Positions 1-7,289 of a stretch of 10,443 bases of DNA are shown piece by piece (the first letter of the stretch is position 1; each line of letters opens with the position of its first letter). The notes under the pieces are model-generated. The model had not been told where the DNA came from. It searched no databases and saw only the letters and a program-made list of their open reading frames with translations. The translations under genes were made by a program, and so were the position numbers. This DNA is from CADEDH01 sp047971245. GTDB lineage: Bacteria > Actinomycetota > Acidimicrobiia > Acidimicrobiales > SZUA-35. The stretch spans positions 1 to 10,443 of the forward strand of contig JBKDZN010000273.1 in assembly GCA_047971245.1 (NCBI GenBank), read 5' to 3'.

Positions 1-146
1 CCGACCACGCTGGTGTCTGTCGACAGTGCCGCCGGGTCAGCGGCCGCCGCGGGGGAGGCAGGAGCGAGGGCCGCCGTGGTGGCGGCCACCGTGGCCGCAC
101 CCAGGATCAACCCCCGACGGAGACGGGACGAGAATGTGGTACTCAT
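1..146 (-). CDS. Secreted protein, N-terminal fragment (signal peptide)
   Basis: The first 48 codons of a gene that continues past the left edge of the window. The start is ATG at 144-146, with an AGGGG Shine-Dalgarno element (152-156) five bases upstream. The visible protein is a textbook Sec signal peptide: a short basic n-region (R8, R10, R11), a hydrophobic alanine-rich core from about residue 12 to 28, then an alanine-rich c-region with a likely signal-peptidase cut near A36|D37. The few mature residues visible (DPAALSTDTSVVG) are not diagnostic, so the function is unknown. It could be a secreted enzyme or a surface protein. It lies 81 bp downstream of the SDR gene on the same strand. 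That gap is long enough for its own promoter, so co-transcription with the SDR is uncertain. Confidence 0.75.
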   Translation of the reverse strand, partial: MSTTFSSRLRRGLILGAATVAATTAALAPASPAAAADPAALSTDTSVV

Positions 147-162
147 GCCAACCCCTGTCGGT

Positions 163-188
163 GGTTTGATTCTGAATTGAAGCAAACC
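163..188. repeat. Inverted repeat in the gap between SDR and secreted-protein genes
   Basis: GGTTTG (163-168) and CAAACC (183-188) form a perfect 6-bp inverted repeat around a 14-nt AT-rich centre. The centre contains the small palindrome ATTCAGAAT as read on the minus strand. It lies 17-42 bases upstream of the secreted-protein start, in the only clearly AT-rich patch of this area. It could be an operator for that gene or a weak terminator for the SDR transcript. There is no T-tract on the SDR strand. Arms this short can arise by chance. Confidence 0.25.
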
Positions 189-227
189 CGATGAAGTTCT
201 GTCGGCACGGCCAGGATCGCGGGTGAT

Positions 228-1118
228 TCAGCCGATCCTGGCCGTCTGGCCACCGTCCACGGCCAGCACCACCCCGGTGATGAACCGGGCCTCGTCCGAG
301 GCCAGGAACAGGGCCGCGTTGGCCACGTCCCACGCTGAACCCATCCCGCCCCGGAGGGGCACCTGGCGATCCCGCCGGGCGATGAGCTCCTCACGCCCCA
401 CCCCGACGGCGGCCGAGATGCCCTCGATGGCCATCGGGGTGTTCATCAGGCCGGGGGCGATCACGTTGGCCCTGACGCCGTGACGAGCGTTCCCGGTGGC
501 CAGGGAATGGGTGAAGGCGTTGAGGGCTGCCTTCGACGACTTGTACGCCACCAGGCCCACCGCGGCCACGGCGGCCGCCGAACTGATGTTGACGATCACA
601 CCGCGGCCCTGGGTGCGCATCACCGGCAAGGCGTGGCGGCAGGTGTGCAACGCCCCCTTGACGTTGACGTCGAACATCTCGTCCCAGGCCGCATCGGTCA
701 CGCTCGACGGTCCGGCGTCGCCACGACCGATGCCCACAGTGTTGATCAGCACGTCGATACGGCCGTCGGCCTCGACCACGCCGGTCCCCGCGGCCGCGCA
801 CGCTGCGTCGTCGGTGACGTCGATCGATACCGCCCTCGCCGCCGATCCGGGCCACCGGTCGTCGATCATGGCCACCGTCTCCACCGCCGAATCCAGGTCG
901 CGGTCGGCCACCACCACCATGGCGCCCTCGGACGCGAACCGCATCGCAGTGGCCCGGCCGTTCCCGATGGTGAGCCCCGGGGTCTGCCCGGCACCGACGA
1001 CCAGGGCCACCCGCCCCGCCAGGCGAGGGCCCCACGGCCCCGACGGCGGTGTTACCGGGGACGGCCCGAGCGGGGGCGACGGCGGGCCCGGGGTCGGGAC
1101 TGACGGGTCACTGGTCAT
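228..1118 (-). CDS. SDR-family NAD(P)-dependent oxidoreductase
   Basis: A 296-residue classical short-chain dehydrogenase, a soluble cytoplasmic Rossmann-fold enzyme that oxidises or reduces an alcohol/carbonyl pair; the substrate cannot be predicted. Visible motifs: a cofactor-binding loop GAGQTPG...GNGRA (G42-A56), an acidic end to beta-2 (D72, with D74) that favours NAD(H), DVT (100-102), N126 in a modified NNAG motif (NTVG), N152 in NVKG, S179, and Y192xxxK196. The catalytic Asn-Ser-Tyr-Lys set is therefore complete. The C-terminus FITGVVLAVDGG is typical of the family. The start at 1118 has a GGAG element seven bases upstream and keeps the gene clear of the divergent response regulator. 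An in-frame ATG at 1142 would add eight residues. Residues 4-30 form an unusual proline-rich tail before the Rossmann core. The family is certain; the reaction is not. Confidence 0.9.
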   Translation of the reverse strand: MTSDPSVPTPGPPSPPLGPSPVTPPSGPWGPRLAGRVALVVGAGQTPGLTIGNGRATAMRFASEGAMVVVADRDLDSAVETVAMIDDRWPGSAARAVSIDVTDDAACAAAGTGVVEADGRIDVLINTVGIGRGDAGPSSVTDAAWDEMFDVNVKGALHTCRHALPVMRTQGRGVIVNISSAAAVAAVGLVAYKSSKAALNAFTHSLATGNARHGVRANVIAPGLMNTPMAIEGISAAVGVGREELIARRDRQVPLRGGMGSAWDVANAALFLASDEARFITGVVLAVDGGQTARIG

Positions 1119-1314
1119 GATGCGGCTCCGAATCTCGGCCATGGGCCCGGCCCGGCCGTTCCCCCTGGCGCCTCCCCCAAACCTAGATCCACCTCGACGC
1201 CGAGACCGAACACTCCTGCCTACCTCAATTCTTGCAGAGTTCAAGTTTCGGTATCCCGGTGACGATTGGGAAGGAGTATCAGCCGAGGGATCGCGACGAG
1301 AGCCGAGGAGACCT
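1119..1314. promoter_or_regulatory. Divergent intergenic region, SDR / response regulator
   Basis: This 196-bp region separates two divergent genes and should hold promoters in both directions. On the minus strand a TAGGTT hexamer (1180-1185) fits the actinobacterial -10 pattern TAnnnT and would give a leader of roughly 55 nt for the SDR. No good -35 sits at the right distance. On the plus strand I found no convincing -10/-35 pair: TTGCAG (1232-1237) and TATCCC (1252-1257) are only 14 bp apart. The stretch 1221-1256 is the least GC-rich part and the likeliest plus-strand promoter area. The direct repeat AGCCGAGG occurs at 1281-1288 and 1301-1308. Confidence 0.4.
1305..1310 (+). promoter_or_regulatory. 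Ribosome binding site of the response regulator
   Basis: GAGGAG ends four bases before the ATG at 1315. It decides the start: the reading frame stays open far upstream, but only this ATG gives a protein beginning with the canonical receiver beta-1 strand (MDVLVVED). Confidence 0.7.
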
Positions 1315-2043
1315 ATGGACGTGCTCGTGGTCGAGGACGCACCGACGATCAGCCATCTGGTCGAAGGCATCCTGACCAAGAATCGTCACCAGGTCCGCTG
1401 TGTGGACACGGTGGCCGCCGCCCACCAGGAGTTGGGTCGTCGCCAACCGGACCTGATCGTGCTCGATCTCGGTCTGCCCGACGGCGATGGGATCGACTTC
1501 TGCGTCTCCATCCGGCCTCACTCCGACGCCTACATCCTGATGTTGTCGGGCCGGACCGACGAGGTCGACAAGATCACCGGCCTGCGCTGCGGAGCCGACG
1601 ACTACATGGGGAAGCCCCTGTTGCCCCGGGAGTTCGAGGCCCGGATCGCCGCCATCGCCCGGCGCTTCGACAAGCGCGACCGGCACTATGTCGTCCCTCG
1701 CCAGCCCCGCGACGCCGAGGAAGACGAGGCGGAGGTCGACACCTTCTCCCATCAGGCCGTCATCCTCGACTCGGGGCGCCGCACCGTGGTTGCCGACGAC
1801 CAGCCCGTGGAGCTGACCCGGGTCGAGTTCGACCTGCTCGCCATGCTGATCGAGAACCCGTCCCGGGTCTACACCCGGGCCCAGATCATCGAACGGGTCT
1901 GGGGCTACGACTATGTCGGCCAGGACCACGTGCTCGACGTTCACATCGGCAATCTCCGGCGCAAGCTGCGTGCGGTCGGTGTCGACGGATTCGTCCGCAC
2001 CGTCCGGGGGGTCGGGTATGGCCTCGCGCTCGAGGCTGCATAA
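1315..2043 (+). CDS. OmpR/PhoB-family response regulator
   Basis: A 242-residue two-component response regulator, a cytoplasmic DNA-binding transcription factor switched by aspartyl phosphorylation. The receiver domain (about 1-115) has the acidic pair E7/D8, phosphoacceptor D51 in VLDLGLPDGDG, S78 at the Thr/Ser switch position, and K100 followed by proline (DDYMGKP). An acidic linker (around 133-142) leads to a winged-helix DNA-binding domain (about 145-238) with family hallmarks ELTRVEFDLL, VYTRAQIIERVWGYDY, VDVH-like VLDVHIGNLRRKL and VRTVRGVGYGL. All phosphorylation residues are intact, so it should be a working regulator. No histidine kinase is in the window, so it is an orphan here. 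Its 3' end overlaps the next gene by 26 nt, which ties it to the envelope operon downstream as a likely regulator of those genes or itself. The regulon cannot be read from the sequence. Confidence 0.95.
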   Translation: MDVLVVEDAPTISHLVEGILTKNRHQVRCVDTVAAAHQELGRRQPDLIVLDLGLPDGDGIDFCVSIRPHSDAYILMLSGRTDEVDKITGLRCGADDYMGKPLLPREFEARIAAIARRFDKRDRHYVVPRQPRDAEEDEAEVDTFSHQAVILDSGRRTVVADDQPVELTRVEFDLLAMLIENPSRVYTRAQIIERVWGYDYVGQDHVLDVHIGNLRRKLRAVGVDGFVRTVRGVGYGLALEAA

Positions 2044-5000
2044 CGTCACCGGATCCAGCGTCGAAGCCGTACCGGTCCAACGTGAGCGCCGTGGCGCGCC
2101 GCTCCCGCTGATCGCCGCCTGGATCCTCGTCGCCACCTTCCACCTCCCCCTCCTGCTCTGGGGCAGCTACCGCCACACCTACGACGCCTGGGTCCACATC
2201 TTCTTCGGCGACCACTACCAACGGGGCTGGTTCTCCACCTGGGAGCCCCGGTGGTACACCGGCTTCTCGACCGTCACCTACCCGCCGGGAACCCACCAGC
2301 TCCTGGCCACCGTGGGAATCCCGTTCGGTTTGGAACGGGCCTTCGTCATCGTGGCCACCCTGGCCGTGTTCGGCCTCGTCACCGGCGTCTACCGCAGCTC
2401 CCTGCTCTGGGTCGACCGTGAGTCGGCGGCCTACGCCGCCCTGTTGGTCGCCGTCTCCTCGTCGATCGCCGAGACCCTGCACACGTTCGGCCAGCTGCCC
2501 ACCCTCGTCTCGCTGGCCTTCGCCCTCAACGGGCTCCCCTCCGTCGACCGTTGGGTCAGAACCGGACGGTTCCCGGCCCTGGCCGCCGCCCTCGCCTTCG
2601 CGGCGGCCACCACCGCAGTCCACCATGTCACCACCCTGTTCGGTGTGGTGTTCATCCTGAGCCCGGTCCTGGTCCGGGGTGTCGTCGACGCCTTGCGGAC
2701 CCCCCGGCCCGGTGAGCCGTCCACCGTCCGTATCAACCGGAGCACGGGGTGGCCCTATGTCGTCCTGCACCTCCGGCGGGTACTGCCCGCCCTCGTCCGG
2801 GCGGCCGGATACGTGGTGCTGGTGGTGGTCACCCTGGTTCTCGTCGTGCTGCCCTACTGGTTGGAGAGCGCCGCCGATCCGATCACCCAGGTCACCATCC
2901 CCCACGGCAGCCGGGCGAACTTCCTGGTCGAATCCAACGCGGGCCTGATGTTCTTCGCCGTCCCGTGGGGACCCCTGTTGCTCGCCCTGCCCTACGCAGT
3001 GGCCCGCGGCCTGTTCGGTCGGGCCTGGCCGCTGATGGGGTCGGTCGTGCTGCTCGCCGTGCTGGGCACGGGGGGGACGACGCCGATCCCCCGGCTGATC
3101 CTGGGTGGCGCGTTCGACATCCTCACCCTTGACCGATTCACGTTCTGGGCCACCATCCTCATCCTGCCCCTGGCGGGACGGATGCTCAGTTCCCTTGTGT
3201 CGGGCCGCCTCCGGGCGGTGGTGGAACGGCCACTCGGCCCCGTCGCCGGCCGGATCCTGCTGGCGTCCTTGGTGGCCGTGTTCCTCGGGACCACGGTGTT
3301 CGCCGCCACGCTCAGCCGCTTCCGGCCCCTGCAGCCGGCCGAGATCGACATGACCCCGATCGTCTCGTTCCTGGAGCAGGACCGTCACGACCAGTGGCGT
3401 TACCTGACCCTCGGCTTTGGGGATCAGATGGCGTGGCTGTCGGCGCAGACCACGGCGGAAACCGTCGACGGGAACTACCACGCCGCCCGTCGTCTGCCCG
3501 AGCTGACCACCCGTCCCGTCGAGCGGCTCGAAGGGGCGAAGTACACCGGTGTGGCCGGCCTCGGATCCCTGCAGCAGTTCCTTTCCGACCCGGAGAAATT
3601 CCATCTCAAGTTCGTGTTCTCCAACGATCACTTCTACGACCCCCTGCTGTGGGCGTCGGGGTGGGAGCATCTCGAACCGTTGGAGAACGGCATCGACGTG
3701 TGGCAGCGCGGCGAGGTCACCCCACTGCCCCCCGACCGGGTGGTGCCCGACCGGGCCCGCTGGCAGCGCCTCTGGTGGGGCCTGGTGCCCCCACTGTCGG
3801 TCCTGGGCGGCATCCTGGCCGGGGCGTCGCTCCTGGTCATCCGCCAGGTGGGGGAGCCCGGACCCCGCCGATTGCGGGTCCCCTGGGCCGAGCGGGCCTG
3901 GCATCGGTTCGACGCCCGCCTCAGCGGGCCGATCGGCCGGCTCGAAACGGTGCCGGCCGAACCGTTCTGGCTCCGGTGGGAACGGTGGAGGCGCGGCGTG
4001 GCCCGAATCCTGGATCGGCCCGCGCCCCCGCGGCGCCGGACCCGGTCCACCGTCGCCGTCATGGTCGTACTGGCCCTGATCGCCGGGGTCGGGTTGATGA
4101 CCCGCCCCGCACCGCCACCGCGTCCGGACGAGGTGGTCTACGCCTACTACGACGCCCTCGATCTGCGCCGGCCCGACGACGCCTACCGCCTGCTCGACCC
4201 CGGCACCGCGCCGAGCTGGGAGCAGTTCGTGGCCGAACGGCGGGTCACCAACGGCCTCGCCGCCTCCTACGCCCGGCTCGAGGCCATGGAGGAGCCCGAG
4301 GTGACGATCGCCGGTCATGTGGCCACCGTCAGGGTCCGGCTCAGCTACCTGACCGCCCTCAACCGGATCGAGATCACCACCACCGAGGAACTACGCCTGG
4401 TGGATGGCCGGTGGGGCCTGCAGTACCGCCCGGTCGACGCCACCGAACCGACCGCCACGTTCCGCAGCGAACCCACGCTCGACTATGTGGCTCAGGGCCG
4501 CCGCCAGGCGACCGCCGGCGCCACCCCCCACGCCGACACCCTGGACCTGCCCGAAGCCGTGGTCCACTCGGCCGACCTGGTCCTCCACGACGGGAATCTG
4601 AGCGTCATCGGTGAGCTGACCAACATCAGCTCCGTCCCCTCCCTGATCATCGGCCGGGCCGTGCTGTACGACCGTGACGGCAACGAGCTCGCCGCGCACG
4701 GCACCGGGGTGGGTTCCCAGCCCACCACCTTGCCCAACGAGACGACACCGTTCCGGATCGACTTCGAGGGGGTGGCCGGCGAGAACGGGACCGAGGACAT
4801 GACCTTCGAGCCCGGAGCGTTCACCCCGACGGGGATCGACCCCGCCGACGTCGCCACCGTGGTGATATCGGTGCAGACCCTGGTCACCGGATCCGATCTC
4901 CACCGGGACGCCGTGGTCGTCGACTACGAACGGCTCGAGGGGCGACTGGACTTCTCGCTGTTCAACGGTGGCGCCGAGGAGTTCACCGTCTCGGAGGTGT

Positions 5001-5257
5001 TCGTCTCCCTCCGCGACCACACCGGGCACCTGCGGTGGGTGGAGAACGCCTTCAGCGACGAGGCGGCGCGGCCCGATCGAACCGTGGCCCAGACGCTGAC
5101 CCTCCCGTCCCCGACCCGCATCGTCCCCGTGCCGGTGACCATCGTGGTGACGGTCAACGGCCGCACCGTCACCACCGCCGAATCGCCCACCGAGCGGGTC
5201 GAGCAGTGGGACGACATCGACCTGTCGGTGATGAGCTTCATCCGGATAACCGGATGA
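2018..5257 (+). CDS. Multi-pass GT-C-like membrane glycosyltransferase with C-terminal NTF2-like and FxLYD-like domains
   Basis: A 1079-residue membrane protein. Residues about 29-431 hold roughly ten hydrophobic segments. The first outer loop carries YDAWVH (D56, H60), DHYQRGWF (65-72) and YPPGTH (88-93), and H202-H203 follow later. This acidic/aromatic first-loop pattern resembles GT-C-fold or PTPS-related membrane glycosyltransferases that use polyprenyl-phosphate sugars, but the match is by eye. A soluble domain (about 440-580) ends in a GxxxLExLxNGIDVWxRG-type motif. A further segment (588-608), an Arg/Trp-rich inner loop and a last segment (679-695) follow. The outer tail has an NTF2-like domain (702-805, ending ELRLVDGRW) and two tandem beta domains resembling FxLYD (846-955 and 966-1050). 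ATG 2018 is forced: no usable later start precedes the first membrane helix. It overlaps the regulator by 26 nt and the next gene by 4 nt. Glycosyltransferase activity is inference. Confidence 0.75.
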   Translation: MASRSRLHNVTGSSVEAVPVQRERRGAPLPLIAAWILVATFHLPLLLWGSYRHTYDAWVHIFFGDHYQRGWFSTWEPRWYTGFSTVTYPPGTHQLLATVGIPFGLERAFVIVATLAVFGLVTGVYRSSLLWVDRESAAYAALLVAVSSSIAETLHTFGQLPTLVSLAFALNGLPSVDRWVRTGRFPALAAALAFAAATTAVHHVTTLFGVVFILSPVLVRGVVDALRTPRPGEPSTVRINRSTGWPYVVLHLRRVLPALVRAAGYVVLVVVTLVLVVLPYWLESAADPITQVTIPHGSRANFLVESNAGLMFFAVPWGPLLLALPYAVARGLFGRAWPLMGSVVLLAVLGTGGTTPIPRLILGGAFDILTLDRFTFWATILILPLAGRMLSSLVSGRLRAVVERPLGPVAGRILLASLVAVFLGTTVFAATLSRFRPLQPAEIDMTPIVSFLEQDRHDQWRYLTLGFGDQMAWLSAQTTAETVDGNYHAARRLPELTTRPVERLEGAKYTGVAGLGSLQQFLSDPEKFHLKFVFSNDHFYDPLLWASGWEHLEPLENGIDVWQRGEVTPLPPDRVVPDRARWQRLWWGLVPPLSVLGGILAGASLLVIRQVGEPGPRRLRVPWAERAWHRFDARLSGPIGRLETVPAEPFWLRWERWRRGVARILDRPAPPRRRTRSTVAVMVVLALIAGVGLMTRPAPPPRPDEVVYAYYDALDLRRPDDAYRLLDPGTAPSWEQFVAERRVTNGLAASYARLEAMEEPEVTIAGHVATVRVRLSYLTALNRIEITTTEELRLVDGRWGLQYRPVDATEPTATFRSEPTLDYVAQGRRQATAGATPHADTLDLPEAVVHSADLVLHDGNLSVIGELTNISSVPSLIIGRAVLYDRDGNELAAHGTGVGSQPTTLPNETTPFRIDFEGVAGENGTEDMTFEPGAFTPTGIDPADVATVVISVQTLVTGSDLHRDAVVVDYERLEGRLDFSLFNGGAEEFTVSEVFVSLRDHTGHLRWVENAFSDEAARPDRTVAQTLTLPSPTRIVPVPVTIVVTVNGRTVTTAESPTERVEQWDDIDLSVMSFIRITG
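5239..5256 (+). promoter_or_regulatory. Hairpin sequestering the start codon of the Ig-like repeat gene
   Basis: CATCCGG (5239-5245), loop ATAA and CCGGATG (5250-5256) form a perfect 7-bp stem with a 4-nt loop. The right arm contains the ATG (5254-5256) of the downstream gene, and the left arm lies in the last codons of the upstream gene. No good Shine-Dalgarno element precedes this start. If the hairpin forms in the mRNA, the start is exposed only when ribosomes finish the upstream gene, which would enforce translational coupling. Confidence 0.4.
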
Positions 5258-6504
5258 GCCGGCGGAGGATGTTGCTGGCGGTGGTCGCCGCGCTGGGGGT
5301 CGTCGCCGTGGGCCGCGGTTGGCGTTGGGATCCCGCTGAGGCTCCTCCCGTCGATGTGAGCACCCGACCCGAGACCCTCACCGTCGAGACCGAGGACACC
5401 CCACCGGAGATCGGGTCGCCCCTACGGCTCCGGGTCTCGGGAATCGAGCCCGCGGACGGCACCGTCACCGTGGACGTCATCCACCAGGTGGCCACCAGCC
5501 GCCAACACCGGATCGGCCGCCTGGTGGCCGTCGGAGGCGAGGCCCTGCTGGAGATCCCGGGCGAGGCGACCCGTGAGTCGGGACGGCACCTGATCGTCGT
5601 GTCAACCGACGACCAATGGGGTCAGACGACGATCCCGCTCGCACCCGGTCCGGCGGCGGACGGCTTCGTGCCCCTCGTCGGCGCCCAACGGATCGTCGCC
5701 GACGGGGCCTCGGAGACAATGGTGACGATCACGGCGTCCGACCGGTACGGCAACGCGGTGGCGCCCGGCACCCCGTTCGGCCTGGTGGTGCGCCGGCCGG
5801 ACGGCACCGTGGAATCGTCGACGGGTGCGCTGGGTGCCGCCGGGGTCATCGGGGTCCGGGTCCGGTCCACCGAACAGGTCGGCCTCGCCGGGATCGTGGT
5901 GACGGTGGACGGACACTCGGGGGCGGCTGCCGGTTTCCTGCAGACCCCGGGGGCGCCGGCGTCCTGGAGGCTCGAGGTGCCGAACGACGAGATCGTGGCC
6001 GACGGTCGGTCCACCGTGGACGCCCGGGCCACCGACGTGGTGGATGGGTTCGGCAACACGGTCAGTGACGGCACCGCGATCCGGGCCGTGGTCGAGACCG
6101 CGTCCGGCCGCCAGATCATCACCGGCCGGGTCATCGACGGCACGGCCGAGCTGACCATCCGGGCCCCCACCGCACCCGGAACGGTGACGCTCTCCACCCC
6201 GACGGATGCGGCCGACACCGTGGCTCCACCTCCGGTTACGATCACCGCCACACCGGGGGTGGCCACGATCGCGGCGGAATGGGTGGCCGGGGACGACTCG
6301 GTGTCGGTGGGACCGGTGCGGGACCCGCTCGGCGCCTATGTCGCCGACGGCACCATGGTCGAGCTGTACCAGGGGCCGCTCATGATCGCCCAGGGCCGGC
6401 TCCGGGACGGGTACGTCAGGCTCTGGCCGACGGCCGGTACCGACGCACGCCCCGAGGAGCTGACCGTCCGGGTCCTCGGCGTGGAGGGCATGGTCCGGGG
6501 ATGA
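5254..6504 (+). CDS. Exported Big_1/Ig-like repeat protein
   Basis: A 416-residue protein with a short basic N-terminus (MSRRR) and one hydrophobic segment (about 6-20), so it is a Sec-exported or N-terminally anchored protein; no lipobox cysteine is present. The rest is beta-rich and built from bacterial Ig-like units. The Big_1 (invasin/intimin-type) signature VADGxS...DxxGNxVxxGT is clear twice (D150-G151 with D163-T173, and D250-G251 with D264-T274). A more diverged copy has DPLGAYVADGT (357-367), and an N-terminal beta domain (about 40-130) precedes them. Such modules act as spacers or adhesion domains outside the cell; no catalytic motif is visible. The start ATG overlaps the previous stop (ATGA) and its own stop overlaps the next start the same way. 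It is probably a surface partner or acceptor of the neighbouring membrane glycosyltransferase-like protein. That role is inference. Confidence 0.8.
   Translation: MSRRRMLLAVVAALGVVAVGRGWRWDPAEAPPVDVSTRPETLTVETEDTPPEIGSPLRLRVSGIEPADGTVTVDVIHQVATSRQHRIGRLVAVGGEALLEIPGEATRESGRHLIVVSTDDQWGQTTIPLAPGPAADGFVPLVGAQRIVADGASETMVTITASDRYGNAVAPGTPFGLVVRRPDGTVESSTGALGAAGVIGVRVRSTEQVGLAGIVVTVDGHSGAAAGFLQTPGAPASWRLEVPNDEIVADGRSTVDARATDVVDGFGNTVSDGTAIRAVVETASGRQIITGRVIDGTAELTIRAPTAPGTVTLSTPTDAADTVAPPPVTITATPGVATIAAEWVAGDDSVSVGPVRDPLGAYVADGTMVELYQGPLMIAQGRLRDGYVRLWPTAGTDARPEELTVRVLGVEGMVRG
5680..6375 (+). repeat. Three Ig-like (Big_1-type) protein repeats
   Basis: Three in-frame units repeat the pattern Dxx-G-(N/A)-x-V-x-(P/D)-GT, at protein residues 163-173, 264-274 and 357-367, a period of about 93-101 residues. 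The first two also share an IVADG strand exactly 100 residues apart (147-151 and 247-251). The DNA itself has diverged, so this is an old protein-level repeat and not a recent tandem duplication. Confidence 0.65.
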
Positions 6505-7181
6505 ACCTGCTCCACCGACTGAACACCGTCCGCCGTCCGACGGGGTCCGACGGTCGTCGCCTGATCATCGTCGGGCTCCTGGTGGCGGCGCTGGCGGTCA
6601 CGATGGCCGGGGCCCGGTTCGCCGCCGAGATCGAACGTTCCCGCAACGCGACGGAGCACGCCGTCATCGCCCTCAACGAGGTCGAATCGTTGGGTCGGCC
6701 GCTCGATGACCGGATCACCTGGTTGGAGACCACCGTCGTCCTGGACCGGGTCCCCACCGAGGCCGTGCTGCGGCAGGTACGAGCAGACTGGGCCGATGCG
6801 TGGCACACCCTCGACACGTTGAGCTCCGGGGGTTCGGTCACCGACCCCCAGAGCACCCTCGGCGGCGCGGTGCTCCAGCGGGTCTCCGACGCTCCGGAGC
6901 CCGCCGCAACACTGTCGGTGCACCAGGTCTCCCACCAGCTCCGGGTCGACTTCTTCTCCCTGGACGGCACGACGATCGGATTGTTCGTACCCTCGGCCGA
7001 GTCCGAGACGGTGATCGACCGGGGACCCGGGATGCGGCCCCTGCGCCTGCGGACCGTGGCCGCCTACACCGCCGTGATGGAGCTCATGGACGGACGTTGG
7101 CACCTGACCGTTCTCGACACCGCCCAACCACCCGACACGGTGCCGGAAGGGGTCGAGAAGGTACAACCGGCCGTGGGCTGA
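6501..7181 (+). CDS. Single-pass membrane protein with NTF2-like extracytoplasmic domain
   Basis: A 226-residue protein, not assigned to a named family. A basic N-terminus (R6, R11-R12, R19-R20) is followed by one membrane helix (about 21-38), then an outer domain of about 185 residues. The outer domain begins helical (about 39-105), then runs into beta strands (around 135-205) and ends in MELMDGRWHLTVLDT. That helix-then-sheet order and the DGRW (197-200) ending match an NTF2-like fold. The same ending occurs in the membrane protein two genes upstream (ELRLVDGRW). NTF2-like outer domains often bind ligands or stabilise envelope complexes; no catalytic residues are recognisable. The start ATG overlaps the preceding stop by ATGA, so it is the last gene of the tight operon. 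The fold call is moderate and the function is unknown. Confidence 0.7.
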   Translation: MNLLHRLNTVRRPTGSDGRRLIIVGLLVAALAVTMAGARFAAEIERSRNATEHAVIALNEVESLGRPLDDRITWLETTVVLDRVPTEAVLRQVRADWADAWHTLDTLSSGGSVTDPQSTLGGAVLQRVSDAPEPAATLSVHQVSHQLRVDFFSLDGTTIGLFVPSAESETVIDRGPGMRPLRLRTVAAYTAVMELMDGRWHLTVLDTAQPPDTVPEGVEKVQPAVG

Positions 7182-7193
7182 GCGTGCCGCGCC

Positions 7194-7207
7194 GGGGCCG
7201 GTGCCCC
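7194..7207 (+). terminator. Possible hairpin terminator after the operon
   Basis: GGGGC and GCCCC form a perfect 5-bp stem with loop CGGT, 12 bases after the stop of the last operon gene. No T-run follows, so it is not a canonical intrinsic terminator, though U-less hairpins are common candidates in high-GC actinobacteria. The rest of the 108-bp gap up to the next gene holds the possible promoter described separately. Confidence 0.25.
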
Positions 7208-7277
7208 AAGAGGATGGGCTGAACCAGTACTGAGCGAGCCTTGACAACCGGTGCCGGCCGGCGAGAGGTCCGGTTCC

Positions 7278-7283
7278 TAGGTT
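7278..7283 (+). promoter_or_regulatory. Candidate -10 element for a leaderless GT2-GT4 transcript
   Basis: TAGGTT fits the actinobacterial -10 pattern TAnnnT and ends six bases before the ATG at 7290. A transcript starting about seven bases downstream would begin at the ATG itself, meaning leaderless translation. This agrees with the absence of a properly spaced Shine-Dalgarno element. There is no good -35 at 17-19 bp. A perfect TTGACA lies at 7241-7246 but is 31 bp away, too far to pair with it. Confidence 0.35.
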
Positions 7284-7289
7284 GGGGCC

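Noticed and set aside
1269..1276. A strong GGAAGGAG Shine-Dalgarno-like sequence
   Set aside because: No ATG, GTG or TTG lies at a usable distance downstream, so it does not mark a small gene.
496..1314. Upstream extension of the response regulator frame
   Set aside because: It runs antisense through the SDR gene. The receiver fold and the GAGGAG element fix the start at 1315.
1119..1379. Longer N-terminus for the SDR
   Set aside because: It would overlap the divergent response regulator and adds an Arg/Ser-rich stretch with no family match. The start at 1118 has a well-spaced GGAG.
1886..4318. An 810-codon open frame on the minus strand opposite the membrane-protein gene
   Set aside because: Its product is a low-complexity Gly/Asp/His/Arg/Pro mixture without motifs, typical of the antisense of a GC-rich gene. 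The plus strand encodes a clear membrane protein there.
7241..7246. A consensus TTGACA -35 box
   Set aside because: No TAnnnT lies 16-19 bp downstream, and the plausible -10 (TAGGTT) is 31 bp away, so it cannot be called a promoter with confidence.
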